Origin: DASXUC01 sp036505015
Lineage (GTDB): Bacteria; Sysuimicrobiota; Sysuimicrobiia; Sysuimicrobiales; Kaftiobacteriaceae
DNA: 64,000 bases
Direction of reading: 5' to 3'
Assembly: GCA_036505015.1 (NCBI GenBank)
Contig: DASXUC010000088.1
Coordinates: 9,291 to 73,290 of the forward strand
Shown: one piece after another, positions 7,828 through 15,916 of the stretch
How the letters are laid out: every line of letters begins with the position of its first letter
Numbering within the stretch: the stretch's first letter is position 1
The notes under the pieces: model-generated
Told to the model about the DNA's origin: nothing
Databases searched by the model: none
What the model saw: only the letters and a program-made list of their open reading frames with translations
Position numbers and translations under genes: made by a program

Positions 7828-8192
7828 GTGCGATCGACACGATGAGTCGGCTGCTCGCGCACGTGGCGGAGTTGATCCGGCTCCGCGGCGAGCTGGCGAG
7901 GGCGGAAGTGAACCGGACGGCGCGCCGGACGATGGTGGGGGCGGGACTGGCCGTGGCCGCGTTTTCACTCGTCGTCGCCGCCGGTCCGATCGCCATCGTG
8001 GTCCTCATCCTCCTGCTCTCGACCATGATGCCCCCGTGGGCCGCCGCGGCGATCATGCTGGTCGTGACGCTGCTGGTCGCCGGGGTCCTCCTGCTGATCG
8101 CCCGGCGCCTGCTGACCATCCGGCTCGGATTTCTCGCCGACGTGAAGGCCGATGTCCGCACCATCCGCAGCCGTGTGGAGGTCTCGCCGTGA
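7824..8192 (+). CDS. YqjE/phage-holin-like membrane protein
   Basis: 122 residues if the overlapping GTG at 7824 is used; ATG 7842 after GGAGGTG is the alternative. An amphipathic N-terminal helix (ELIRLRGELARAEV) is followed by two strong transmembrane helices (about residues 42-64 and 72-95) and a short cytoplasmic tail. This is the layout of the DUF1469/YqjE family. It overlaps the preceding gene and the following small gene by 4 nt each, so the three are one translational unit. Confidence 0.65.
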   Translation: MSAIDTMSRLLAHVAELIRLRGELARAEVNRTARRTMVGAGLAVAAFSLVVAAGPIAIVVLILLLSTMMPPWAAAAIMLVVTLLVAGVLLLIARRLLTIRLGFLADVKADVRTIRSRVEVSP

Positions 8193-8449
8193 CCGGCCGC
8201 ATCCCCCCGCAGGCGCTGGAAGCGAAGCGGGCGCGGGCGGACGCACTGCGGGAGGTGATTGCCGGGGATCTGCAGTCACTGCGCCGCGAGGCGGGCGGCC
8301 TGATCGGCAGGGGCCGCAGGGGGGCCGCATTCTCCATCCCCTCACGCGGCATCCCGGGGTGGGCTCTCGCGGCCGCAGCGGGCGCCGTGGCGGGGATCAT
8401 GGCCGCGCTGCGCGGCCGCGCTAAACCCCGGTCTGACGGTACAAGTTGA
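8189..8449 (+). CDS. Small basic membrane-associated protein
   Basis: 86 residues starting at a GTG that overlaps the previous stop. A charged, helical first half (EAKRARADALREVI) leads to one short hydrophobic segment near the C-terminus (GWALAAAAGAVAGIMAAL) and a basic tail. Such proteins often accompany YqjE-like genes (YqjD/YqjK-type), but no specific family is recognised. Confidence 0.5.
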   Translation: MTGRIPPQALEAKRARADALREVIAGDLQSLRREAGGLIGRGRRGAAFSIPSRGIPGWALAAAAGAVAGIMAALRGRAKPRSDGTS

Positions 8450-8472
8450 ACGGTTGAACGTCAGCGTATAAT
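8446..8472 (+). promoter_or_regulatory. Putative tatAC promoter
   Basis: TATAAT at 8467-8472 is preceded by TTGAAC at 8446-8451 with a short 15-nt spacer. It lies 16 bases before the tatA start, so the 5' leader would be very short. The -10 is perfect; the -35 spacing is poor. Confidence 0.5.
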
Positions 8473-8488
8473 GGGGTGGAGGTGAGTC

Positions 8489-8674
8489 ATGCCGAATGTA
8501 GGTTGGCCGGAGCTGATCGTCATCTTGATCATTGCGCTGTTGCTGTTCGGCCCCCAGCGGCTGGCGGGCATCGGCGCCGCGATGGGCCGGGCCATCCGGG
8601 AGTTCCGGGGCGCGATCCGGGATACCGAAAGCGAGTTGGACAAGCCGGCGTCACCTGACAAGCGCGACACTTGA
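8489..8674 (+). CDS. tatA: Sec-independent translocase subunit TatA
   Basis: 61 residues. N-terminal hydrophobic helix followed by the FGPQRL hinge and an amphipathic helix ending in a charged tail, the classic TatA/E layout at normal length. It forms the protein-conducting element that exports folded Tat substrates such as the Rieske protein encoded at 1093-1764. GGAGG at 8479-8483 is the ribosome site. Confidence 0.92.
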   Translation: MPNVGWPELIVILIIALLLFGPQRLAGIGAAMGRAIREFRGAIRDTESELDKPASPDKRDT

Positions 8675-8688
8675 TGGGAGGGCCGGGT

Positions 8689-9417
8689 ATGGAAGACCGG
8701 CCGATGACGATCATCGAACATCTTGAGGAGCTGCGATTGCGGCTCCTCATTGCGTTGGCGGCATTTGCCGTGGCGACCGGCATCAGTTTTCTCTTTGTCG
8801 ACCGGCTGCTCGCATTTCTGATCCGCCCGGTCGGCCACCTCGTGTTTCTCGGTGTCACCGACGCTTTCTTCATCCGCTTCAAAGTCGCCGCGATGGCCGG
8901 GGTCTTCCTCAGTCTGCCGGTGGTGCTCTATCAGATCTGGCGCTTCGTGGGCACCGGGCTCACCCGGACCGAGCGCCGCTACACGCTCTCGCTGCTGCCG
9001 CCGGCGCTGCTGCTGTTTGTGACCGGCGCGGCCTTTGCCTTTGTCGCCATCTTGCCGATCACGGTCCGGTTCCTGTTGAGCTACGAGACGCCGACGCTGC
9101 AGGCGATGATTTCGGTCGGCTCCTACACCTCGTTTGCCACGGCGCTCGTCCTGGCGTTCGGGCTGGTCTTCCAGCTGCCGATTGTGATCCTGTTTCTGGC
9201 GCGACTGGGTATCGTCACGCCCCAATCCCTCGTCGCCGGACGCCGGTATGCCATTCTCGGCATCTTCGTGGCCTCCGCGGTCCTCACGCCGGGCACGGAC
9301 GTCGTCTCCCAGATGATGATGGCCGTCCCCACGTACCTGCTGTATGAGATCAGCATCTGGGTTGCCCGCGTCGTCTCGACGAAGGGCCGCCGCACCGAAG
9401 CACTCCACCCTGACTGA
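8689..9417 (+). CDS. tatC: Sec-independent translocase subunit TatC
   Basis: 242 residues, six predicted transmembrane helices. The N-terminal HLEELRLRL motif is the TatC signature that binds twin-arginine signals. I chose ATG 8689, which lies 6 nt after GGGAGGG, over TTG 8671. It follows tatA directly; a TatA/TatC two-component system without tatB is common in Gram-positive-like lineages. Confidence 0.93.
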   Translation: MEDRPMTIIEHLEELRLRLLIALAAFAVATGISFLFVDRLLAFLIRPVGHLVFLGVTDAFFIRFKVAAMAGVFLSLPVVLYQIWRFVGTGLTRTERRYTLSLLPPALLLFVTGAAFAFVAILPITVRFLLSYETPTLQAMISVGSYTSFATALVLAFGLVFQLPIVILFLARLGIVTPQSLVAGRRYAILGIFVASAVLTPGTDVVSQMMMAVPTYLLYEISIWVARVVSTKGRRTEALHPD

Positions 9418-9479
9418 GCGTTCTGGGAGGCGGGTACCGCGCGGATAGGGAATCCACCCCCGGAGGGTGGTCGGGAGCA

Positions 9480-9764
9480 ATGAGGAGCGGAGGCCAGCGG
9501 CTGGGGCGGCGGCCCCGGAACCCGTGGTGGCTGCTGTTGTTCGTGGTGATCGCCGGCGCGCTCCTGGGCAGCGTCATCGCGGACGCGGTGGTCGGCTACC
9601 CGGTGCTGTCATTCCTGTCCCGCGACGTCCGCGCCGGCATCGACCCGCCGTTCACCTTTGATCTGCGGGTGTTCACCCTCACGCTGGGCGCGACCATCCG
9701 CCTCAATCTGGCGATTCTGGTCGGGATCGTGCTGGCGATCTGGATCTTTCGCTTGCTGCAATAG
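9480..9764 (+). CDS. DUF4321 family membrane protein
   Basis: 94 residues with two transmembrane helices (about residues 17-38 and 70-92) around an extracellular loop containing FDLRVFTLTLGATIRLN. Small proteins of this kind commonly sit between the shape cluster and radC in Bacillota-like genomes, which is the position here. Function unknown; the family call comes from length, topology and context. Confidence 0.65.
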   Translation: MRSGGQRLGRRPRNPWWLLLFVVIAGALLGSVIADAVVGYPVLSFLSRDVRAGIDPPFTFDLRVFTLTLGATIRLNLAILVGIVLAIWIFRLLQ

Positions 9765-9791
9765 TGGGCTCAAGTCAGCCATTCCCGTGAA

Positions 9792-9820
9792 TTGAATCCC
9801 CCGGGTGTCGTTGTTATACT
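9792..9820 (+). promoter_or_regulatory. Putative promoter for radC-mreBCD
   Basis: TTGAAT (9792-9797), a 17-nt spacer and TATACT (9815-9820) make a good sigma-70-type promoter 90 bases before radC. It probably drives the whole radC-mreB-mreC-mreD-mrdA-rodA run. Confidence 0.6.
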
Positions 9821-9909
9821 TCAACCACGCACGCCATCAGGATGGAGGGCCTGTCCTGAACCCGCGCGGCGCGGGTGGTTCAAGACGATGGCGAGAGCAT
9901 GGACGCAGC

Positions 9910-10602
9910 ATGCCCAAACCCTCCTCCCTGATGGGATCGGTGCCGGAGGAATTACGGCCGCGTGAACGTCTCCGCCGGCAGGGGGTCGGGGCCCTGTCCA
10001 GCGCTGAACTGGTTGCGGTCGTGCTGGGCACCGGCACCGTCCGCGCGACCGCGCTCGACGTGGCCGTCGCGCTGCTGACCTGCTTCGGGTCATTAGGACG
10101 GTTGTCGCGGGCGTCACTCGATGAAGTGCGCGGCGTGCCGGGGGTCGGCGAAGCGAAAGCCCTGCGGCTGCTGGCGGCGATGGAGCTGGGGCGCCGGCTG
10201 CTGGAACCGGGAGCGCCCCGGCCGGTGATCCGGTCGGCCGCGGACGCGGCGGCTGCCGTCAGCGTCTCGATGCGGCATCTGGACCGGGAGCATTTCCGGG
10301 CGGTCCTGCTGAATACGAAGCACGAAGTGCTCGAGGTGGTGGAAGTGTCGGTGGGTGGGCTGGCCTCGGCGCCGGTCCATCCACGAGAAGTCTTTAAGGA
10401 AGCTGTGCGCCGCAGCGCGGCGGCGGTGATCGTGGTGCACAACCATCCGTCCGGCGACGCGCAGCCGAGCCGGGACGACGTGATGATCACGGAGCAGCTG
10501 CGGGCGGCCGGCCGGCTGATCGGGATCGAACTGCTCGATCACCTCATCATCGGCGACGGCACGTACACCAGCCTTCGAGATCTGCGCCTTGGGTTTGCTT
10601 AG
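9910..10602 (+). CDS. radC: RadC/JAMM-domain DNA repair-like protein
   Basis: 230 residues from ATG 9910. An N-terminal helix-hairpin-helix part (RERLRRQG, GVPGVGEAKALRLL) precedes a JAMM metalloprotease-like domain with the conserved HNHPSG motif and DHLIIGD. RadC's biochemical role is still debated. It is adjacent to mreB, as in Bacillota. Confidence 0.9.
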   Translation: MPKPSSLMGSVPEELRPRERLRRQGVGALSSAELVAVVLGTGTVRATALDVAVALLTCFGSLGRLSRASLDEVRGVPGVGEAKALRLLAAMELGRRLLEPGAPRPVIRSAADAAAAVSVSMRHLDREHFRAVLLNTKHEVLEVVEVSVGGLASAPVHPREVFKEAVRRSAAAVIVVHNHPSGDAQPSRDDVMITEQLRAAGRLIGIELLDHLIIGDGTYTSLRDLRLGFA

Positions 10603-10616
10603 GAGGGGTCGGGAGC

Positions 10617-11651
10617 GTGCTGAATTTCTTGTTCGGCCGGCTGAGCCGGGACATGGGCGTGGATCTGGGGACGGCGAACACCCTGATCTATGTTCGGCGC
10701 GAAGGCATCGTGCTGCGTGAACCGTCGGTGGTCGCCAAACGCGCCGACGACGGGCAGATCCTGGCGGTCGGGGAAGAGGCCAAGCGGATGATCGGGCGTA
10801 CACCCGGCGACATCATCGCGACACGGCCCCTGCGGGACGGTGTGATCGCCGACTTCGACACGACCGCGGCAATGCTCTCCTACTTCATCCGCAAGGGGCT
10901 GCGTAACCGCACGTTGATGCGGCCCCGCGTCATCGTCGGTATCCCGTCGGGCGTGACGGGCGTGGAGAAGCGCGCCGTGATCGACGCGACCGAGCAGGCG
11001 GGGGCGCGCGAGGCCTACCTGATTGAAGAGCCGATGGCCGCGGCCATCGGTGCGGGCCTCCCGGTCTCGGAACCCGTGGGCAGCATGGTCGTGGATATCG
11101 GCGGCGGCACCACCGAGGTCGCCGTGATCGCGCTGGGCGGGATCGTCACGGTCAAATCGATCCGCGTCGGCGGCGACGAGATGGACGAGGCCATCATCCA
11201 GTACTGCCGCCGCGCCTACAACCTGCTGATCGGAGAGCGCACCGCCGAGGAGATCAAGATCTCCATCGGCTCCGCGTACCCGATGAAGGAAGAGCAGACG
11301 ATCGACGTGCGCGGGCGCGACCTGGTCAGCGGTCTGCCCCGCACGGTGCGCATGACCAGCTCCGAAGCGCGGGAGGCACTGGCGGAGCCGGTGGCCCAGA
11401 TCGTGGAGGCCGTCAAGCAGACGCTGGAGCGCACGCCCCCGGAACTGGCGGCGGACATCGTCGACCGGGGCATTATTCTGGTAGGCGGCGGATCGCTGCT
11501 GCGCGGCATCGACCGGTTGTTGATCGAGGAAACCGGCATGCCGGTGACGCTCACCGATGACCCGCTGTCCGCGGTCGCTCTGGGCACGGGGCGGGCGCTG
11601 GAGGAGATCGAGACCTTGAAGCGCGTGCTCATCACGTCGAGAAGGCTCTGA
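10617..11651 (+). CDS. mreB: Rod shape-determining actin homologue MreB
   Basis: 344 residues, GTG start 8 nt after AGGAGGGG. Actin-like ATPase with phosphate-1 DLGTANTL, phosphate-2 DIGGGTTEVA and the C-terminal GGGSLLRGID loop. An amphipathic N-terminus (LNFLFGRL) should bind the membrane. It polymerises and directs the elongasome with MreC, MreD, PBP2 and RodA, all encoded just downstream, so the cell is predicted to be rod-shaped. Confidence 0.95.
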   Translation: MLNFLFGRLSRDMGVDLGTANTLIYVRREGIVLREPSVVAKRADDGQILAVGEEAKRMIGRTPGDIIATRPLRDGVIADFDTTAAMLSYFIRKGLRNRTLMRPRVIVGIPSGVTGVEKRAVIDATEQAGAREAYLIEEPMAAAIGAGLPVSEPVGSMVVDIGGGTTEVAVIALGGIVTVKSIRVGGDEMDEAIIQYCRRAYNLLIGERTAEEIKISIGSAYPMKEEQTIDVRGRDLVSGLPRTVRMTSSEAREALAEPVAQIVEAVKQTLERTPPELAADIVDRGIILVGGGSLLRGIDRLLIEETGMPVTLTDDPLSAVALGTGRALEEIETLKRVLITSRRL

Positions 11652-11692
11652 CATGCGTCGAGTCACGAGTCACGAGTGACGGGGTTGGGCAG

Positions 11693-12517
11693 GTGACGGA
11701 CCTCCTCCTGGCGCGCCGGCGGCTCGTGGTCTTCCTCGGCCTGTGCGTCGTGCTGCTGGGACTGCTGACGGGACAGGCCCGGACCCCGGAGCGGCGGCTG
11801 GTCGGACCGCTGGGCTCCGCCGCGCTCACGTTGCTGGCGCCCATTCAGACAGCCATGGCGCGGGCGGCCCAGTCGGCGTCCGACGCCTGGCAGCGCTACC
11901 TGCAGATCGGGCGTCTGCGGGTGGACAACGCCCGCCTCCGAGCGCAGGTGGAGGAACTCTCCCGCCAGGTGAGCCTGCTGCGGGAGGACGCGTTGTCGTC
12001 GCGGCGTCTGGAGCAGCTACTGGGGATCCGCCCATTCGCCCCTGGGCGCACAGTTGCGGCGCGAGTGATCGCGCGGGATCCCGCGCGATGGTTCAACTCC
12101 CTGCTGATCGATCGCGGGGCGAGGGATGGGGTGCGGCGGAACGACCCCGTCCTCAGCGCCGACGGCGTGGTCGGCCGGGTGATCGAAGTGACCCCCACGG
12201 CATCGCGCGTCCTGTTAATTTCCGATTCCCGGAGCGCCGTGGGCGTGATCGTGCAGCGGTCCCGTGACGCGGGCGTCGTGGAGGGCAAAGGCGGCGCGAC
12301 CCTGCAGCTGAACTACCTCTCACGCGAGGCAACCGTGCGGGTCGGTGACATCGTCGTGACCTCAGGGCTCGGCGGTGTCTTTCCCCGCGGCCTGGTGATC
12401 GGCAGGGTCGCCCGCATGATCCGCGAGGAGGGGGCTCTGCTGCAGGAGGCGGTGATCGAACCCGCCTCCCCGCTGGACCGGCTGGAGGAGTTGCTCGTCA
12501 TCGTGAGCACGCGCTAG
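11693..12517 (+). CDS. mreC: Rod shape-determining protein MreC
   Basis: 274 residues, GTG start. One N-terminal transmembrane helix is followed by a coiled coil (about residues 65-105, LRAQVEELSRQVSLLRED) and the beta-barrel MreC core (VIARDPARWFN, LLISDSRSAVGV). It links MreB to extracytoplasmic PBP2. The upstream 41-base gap holds a small direct/inverted repeat (GTCACGA GTCACGA GTGAC, 11662-11680). Confidence 0.93.
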   Translation: MTDLLLARRRLVVFLGLCVVLLGLLTGQARTPERRLVGPLGSAALTLLAPIQTAMARAAQSASDAWQRYLQIGRLRVDNARLRAQVEELSRQVSLLREDALSSRRLEQLLGIRPFAPGRTVAARVIARDPARWFNSLLIDRGARDGVRRNDPVLSADGVVGRVIEVTPTASRVLLISDSRSAVGVIVQRSRDAGVVEGKGGATLQLNYLSREATVRVGDIVVTSGLGGVFPRGLVIGRVARMIREEGALLQEAVIEPASPLDRLEELLVIVSTR

Positions 12518-12519
12518 GA

Positions 12520-13038
12520 GTGTTGAGGGGGCCGGTCGGCAAGGTCCTGGCGTACGGGGGCATCTTTATCGTCGCCGCGCTGGTCCAGTCGGCCTGGCTC
12601 GTGCGGCTGCAGGTCTGGGGCGCGGTCATTGATCCCCTCCTGCCGCTGGTCGTGGCGATCGGAATTTTTCGCGGGTCGGAGGCGGGCGCCGTCGCAGGGG
12701 CCTCGGCAGGGTTGCTGCAGGACCTGCTCGGCGGCGCCACGCTCGGACTGCACGGATTGGCTCAGACGGTGGTCGGATTCGCGGCAGGCATGTTCGAACG
12801 CAGCATGTACCTCGAGGACCCGCTGCTGCCGGCGGTCGCGACGTTTGCGGCCACGGTGGCGGGGGAGACTCTGGTCCGGGTCGTGGTCGTGATCGCACAT
12901 CTGGGTCCGGTGCCATGGCCGGCGACGGTGCCGGAGATCCTCGTCCAGGGTGCGTTGAACAGCGCCATCGCTCCGCTGGCCTTCCGGCTCGTCCGCAGCA
13001 TCGAGCAGCGCTTCCGGAAGCGGTACGAAGAGAGCTGA
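12520..13038 (+). CDS. mreD: Rod shape-determining protein MreD
   Basis: 172 residues, five predicted transmembrane helices, starting at GTG 12520 right after the mreC stop; TTG 12523 is an alternative. The family is recognised by size, topology and its invariable place after mreC. Integral partner of MreC in the elongasome. Confidence 0.85.
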   Translation: MLRGPVGKVLAYGGIFIVAALVQSAWLVRLQVWGAVIDPLLPLVVAIGIFRGSEAGAVAGASAGLLQDLLGGATLGLHGLAQTVVGFAAGMFERSMYLEDPLLPAVATFAATVAGETLVRVVVVIAHLGPVPWPATVPEILVQGALNSAIAPLAFRLVRSIEQRFRKRYEES

Positions 13039-13052
13039 CGGAGGCGGGCTCC

Positions 13053-14819
13053 ATGCATGAGCCACAACCGGCGCACCGGCTGACCGCGCTGAGTATCATC
13101 ATCGCCGTGCTGGTGGGCGTGTTGACCGTCCGCCTGTGGCAGCTGCAGGTGCTGCAGGGGGCCTACTACCTTCAACTGTCGGAAGACAACCGCGTCCGCG
13201 ACTACGCCCTCACCGCTCCCCGTGGGGTGATCTACGACCGCCGGGGCCGCCCGCTGGTGACAAACCGTCCGTCCTTCACGGTCGCGGTCCTGCCGCTGGA
13301 GATGCGCGCACCCGCCGAGGTCCTGCCGCGTTTGGCCGCGCTCCTCGACGTCCCCCTGCGCGAGATTCAAGACAAGATCGACGCCGGCGCCCAGCGGCCG
13401 TTTGAGCCGGTCCGGATCCGCCGCGACGTGGGCCAATCGGCCGTGACGCGGGTCGAGGAGAACCGGCTGGACCTGCCGGGCGTCGTGATCCTCGTCGAGC
13501 CGGTGCGCTCCTACCTGCACGGGAAGATCGTGGCGCACGTCCTCGGACATCTGGGCGAAGTGTCGGAGCGGCAACTGACCGAACTGCGCGACGCGGGCTA
13601 CAAACCAGGCGATCTGATCGGCAAGGACGGGGTCGAGCGGGCGTACGAGGGGGTGCTGCGCGGCACCGACGGGCGGCTGCGCGTGGAGGTCGACGCGATG
13701 GGACGTCCTCTGCGCGTCCTGTCGCGCGTCGCGCCGAGCCCCGGCCGCTCCATTGTCCTGACCATCGATCTCGACCTGCAGAAAGCCGCCTACGACGCGT
13801 TGCGCAAAAGCGGTCACCGCTCGGGAGCGGTCGTCGCCCTGGATCCACGCAACGGAGACGTGCTGGCGATGGTGAGCCTGCCGGCGTATGATCCCAACCA
13901 GTTCGCGATCGGGATCAGCGCGAAAGCCTGGAAGATGGTGACGGCCGATCCCCTGCACCCGCTGCTGAACCGCGCCAGCGGCGCCGCCTTCGAACCGGGG
14001 TCGGTGTTCAAGCTCGTGACCGCTACGGCCGCGCTGCAGGAGGGCATCGCGACGCGATCCAGCGTCTTCTACGCCCCGGGATTCTTTCGCCTCGGGCGGT
14101 GGGTCTGGCGGGACCTCGGCGTGTGGGGCAACGTCAACTTCATCACCGGCATCGCCAACTCCATCAACGTGGTCTTCTACACCCTCGGCTACCGGCTGGG
14201 CGGCGAACGGCTGGCCGCCTATGCGCGGCTGATGGGCCTGGGCCAACGCACCGGCATCGATCTGCCGGGAGAGGTGTCGGGCACCATTCCCAGCCCGTCG
14301 ACCAAGCAGCAGCTCGTGGGGGAACCCTGGTATCCGGGCGATGCGGTCAACATGTCGATCGGACAGGGCGCGGTGACGATCACGCCGCTGCAGGCCGCCC
14401 GGCTGATGGCATTCGTCGCCAACAACGGCCGGCTGTTGCAGCCCAGGCTGCTGCTGATGGTCACCGAGCGGGACGGCCGCACGCAGCGGATGCCGGCGGT
14501 CGTCCTGTCCACGGCGCACTTTGCGGCCGCCACGTTCGCCACGCTGCACGAAGGGTTGCTGGCGGTGGTGGAGCGCGGCACCGGCCGCGCGTCAAGGATC
14601 GAGGGTCTGCTGGTGGGCGGCAAGACGGGTAGCGCGGAGAACCCGCGCGGCAAGCCGCACGCCTGGTTCGCGGGATACGCGCCGGCCGATCATCCCCGCC
14701 TGGTGCTGGTCGCGTTCGTCGAGCACGGCTATCGCGGCGGCCGCACCGCGGCACCGATCGTGCGCGCGGTGCTGACCACGGCCTTTCCGAACGTCGTCCC
14801 CCAGGAGAGTGCGCCCTGA
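13053..14819 (+). CDS. mrdA: Penicillin-binding protein 2 (elongasome transpeptidase)
   Basis: 588 residues from ATG 13053 (GGAGG at 13040-13044). One N-terminal membrane anchor is followed by the dimerisation domain (APRGVIYDRRG) and the transpeptidase domain with SxxK in PGSVFKL, SxN in ANSINVV and KTG in GGKTGSAEN, all three catalytic motifs intact. It cross-links lateral-wall peptidoglycan together with the RodA glycosyltransferase that follows. Confidence 0.94.
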   Translation: MHEPQPAHRLTALSIIIAVLVGVLTVRLWQLQVLQGAYYLQLSEDNRVRDYALTAPRGVIYDRRGRPLVTNRPSFTVAVLPLEMRAPAEVLPRLAALLDVPLREIQDKIDAGAQRPFEPVRIRRDVGQSAVTRVEENRLDLPGVVILVEPVRSYLHGKIVAHVLGHLGEVSERQLTELRDAGYKPGDLIGKDGVERAYEGVLRGTDGRLRVEVDAMGRPLRVLSRVAPSPGRSIVLTIDLDLQKAAYDALRKSGHRSGAVVALDPRNGDVLAMVSLPAYDPNQFAIGISAKAWKMVTADPLHPLLNRASGAAFEPGSVFKLVTATAALQEGIATRSSVFYAPGFFRLGRWVWRDLGVWGNVNFITGIANSINVVFYTLGYRLGGERLAAYARLMGLGQRTGIDLPGEVSGTIPSPSTKQQLVGEPWYPGDAVNMSIGQGAVTITPLQAARLMAFVANNGRLLQPRLLLMVTERDGRTQRMPAVVLSTAHFAAATFATLHEGLLAVVERGTGRASRIEGLLVGGKTGSAENPRGKPHAWFAGYAPADHPRLVLVAFVEHGYRGGRTAAPIVRAVLTTAFPNVVPQESAP

Positions 14820-15907
14820 ACCGGCGCCTGCTGCGCTTTTTGGATTGGCCGCTACTGGCGGCGACCCTGGGCCTGGTGGCCGGCGGGATCGTCGTGCTGT
14901 ACAGCGCGACCCACGCCGCCGGCACCGGGCCGGTCTTTGTGAAAGTGCGGTTGCTGCATGCCGCGGCCGGCATGCTTGCGCTGGGGGTGGCGGCGGCGAT
15001 CGACTACCGGGTCGTCGTGCGGGTCTGGCGGCCGATCCTCATCGGCACCGTCGTGCTCCTAGCGGTCGTCGACGTGATCGGCCGGACGGCGATGGGCGCG
15101 CAGCGGTGGATCCCGCTGGGGCCGCTGGGAGGCTTCCAACCCTCCGAGATCGCGAAGCTGGCGATCATCATCGCGCTGGCGAAGCTGCTCGAATCCCGCG
15201 AGCGGTGGTCGTTTGCGGGCGTGGCCGGACTGCTGGTGGTCGTGGCGATCCCCACCGGACTGATTATCGAGCAGCCCGATCTCGGTACCGCGCTGGTCAT
15301 GCTGGCGATCTTCGCTGCGATGGTGTTTGCCGCCGGCGCGCCGGTGCGCGTGCTGGCCGTGCTGGCGGGCGCCGCCGCCGGCGCCGCCCCGGTGCTGTGG
15401 GGGCTGCTGCGCGACTACCAGCGCACCCGTCTCACGGTGTTCCTCGATCCGGGAATCGACCCGCTGGGGGCCGGGTACGCCCTCATCCAGTCCAAGATCG
15501 CGGTGGGCTCCGGGCAGCTGTGGGGCAAGGGGCTGCTGGCCGGCACCCAGAGCCTGCTGCACTTCATCCCCGAGCAGCACACCGACTTCATCTTCACGGT
15601 GATCGGCGAAGAGCTGGGATTCGTCGGGGCGGCGGTGATGCTGGCGCTGTTTGCGCTGTGGTTGTGGCGCGGCATGGCGATCGCGATGCAGAGCAAGGAT
15701 CGCGCGGGGACCCTGCTGGCGGTCGGGGTGGTGGCGATGGTGGTCTTCCACGTCTTCATCAACGTGGGGATGACCGTGGGGCTGATGCCGATCACCGGCA
15801 TCCCGCTGCCGTTCATCAGCCACGGTGGCACCGCGCTGGTGGTGATGCTGGCGGCCACGGGGCTGCTACTGAGCATTGGGATGCGGCGAAAAAAGATTCT
15901 GTTTTGA
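14816..15907 (+). CDS. rodA: RodA peptidoglycan glycosyltransferase
   Basis: 363 residues, SEDS family with about ten transmembrane helices. Recognisable segments are RWIPLGPLGGFQPSEIAK, the loop DPGIDPLGAGYALIQSKIA, and HTDFIFTVIGEELG. It polymerises lipid II for lateral wall growth. The start is unusual: a CTG at 14816 overlaps the mrdA stop as CTGA, lies 7 nt after CAGGAGA, and restores the expected basic N-terminus (NRRLLRFLDW). The first conventional start, TTG 14840, would cut this off. Confidence 0.88.
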   Translation: MNRRLLRFLDWPLLAATLGLVAGGIVVLYSATHAAGTGPVFVKVRLLHAAAGMLALGVAAAIDYRVVVRVWRPILIGTVVLLAVVDVIGRTAMGAQRWIPLGPLGGFQPSEIAKLAIIIALAKLLESRERWSFAGVAGLLVVVAIPTGLIIEQPDLGTALVMLAIFAAMVFAAGAPVRVLAVLAGAAAGAAPVLWGLLRDYQRTRLTVFLDPGIDPLGAGYALIQSKIAVGSGQLWGKGLLAGTQSLLHFIPEQHTDFIFTVIGEELGFVGAAVMLALFALWLWRGMAIAMQSKDRAGTLLAVGVVAMVVFHVFINVGMTVGLMPITGIPLPFISHGGTALVVMLAATGLLLSIGMRRKKILF

Positions 15908-15916
15908 GGAGTGCCG

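Noticed and set aside
11662..11680. GTCACGAGTCACGAGTGAC as a full hairpin element of the repeat family
   Set aside because: Only one 5-bp pairing and no tandem right arm; too short to include, though it may be a remnant.
12762..14549. 595-residue open frame on the minus strand
   Set aside because: It lies opposite mreD and mrdA, whose motifs are complete; the reverse frame has no recognisable domain.
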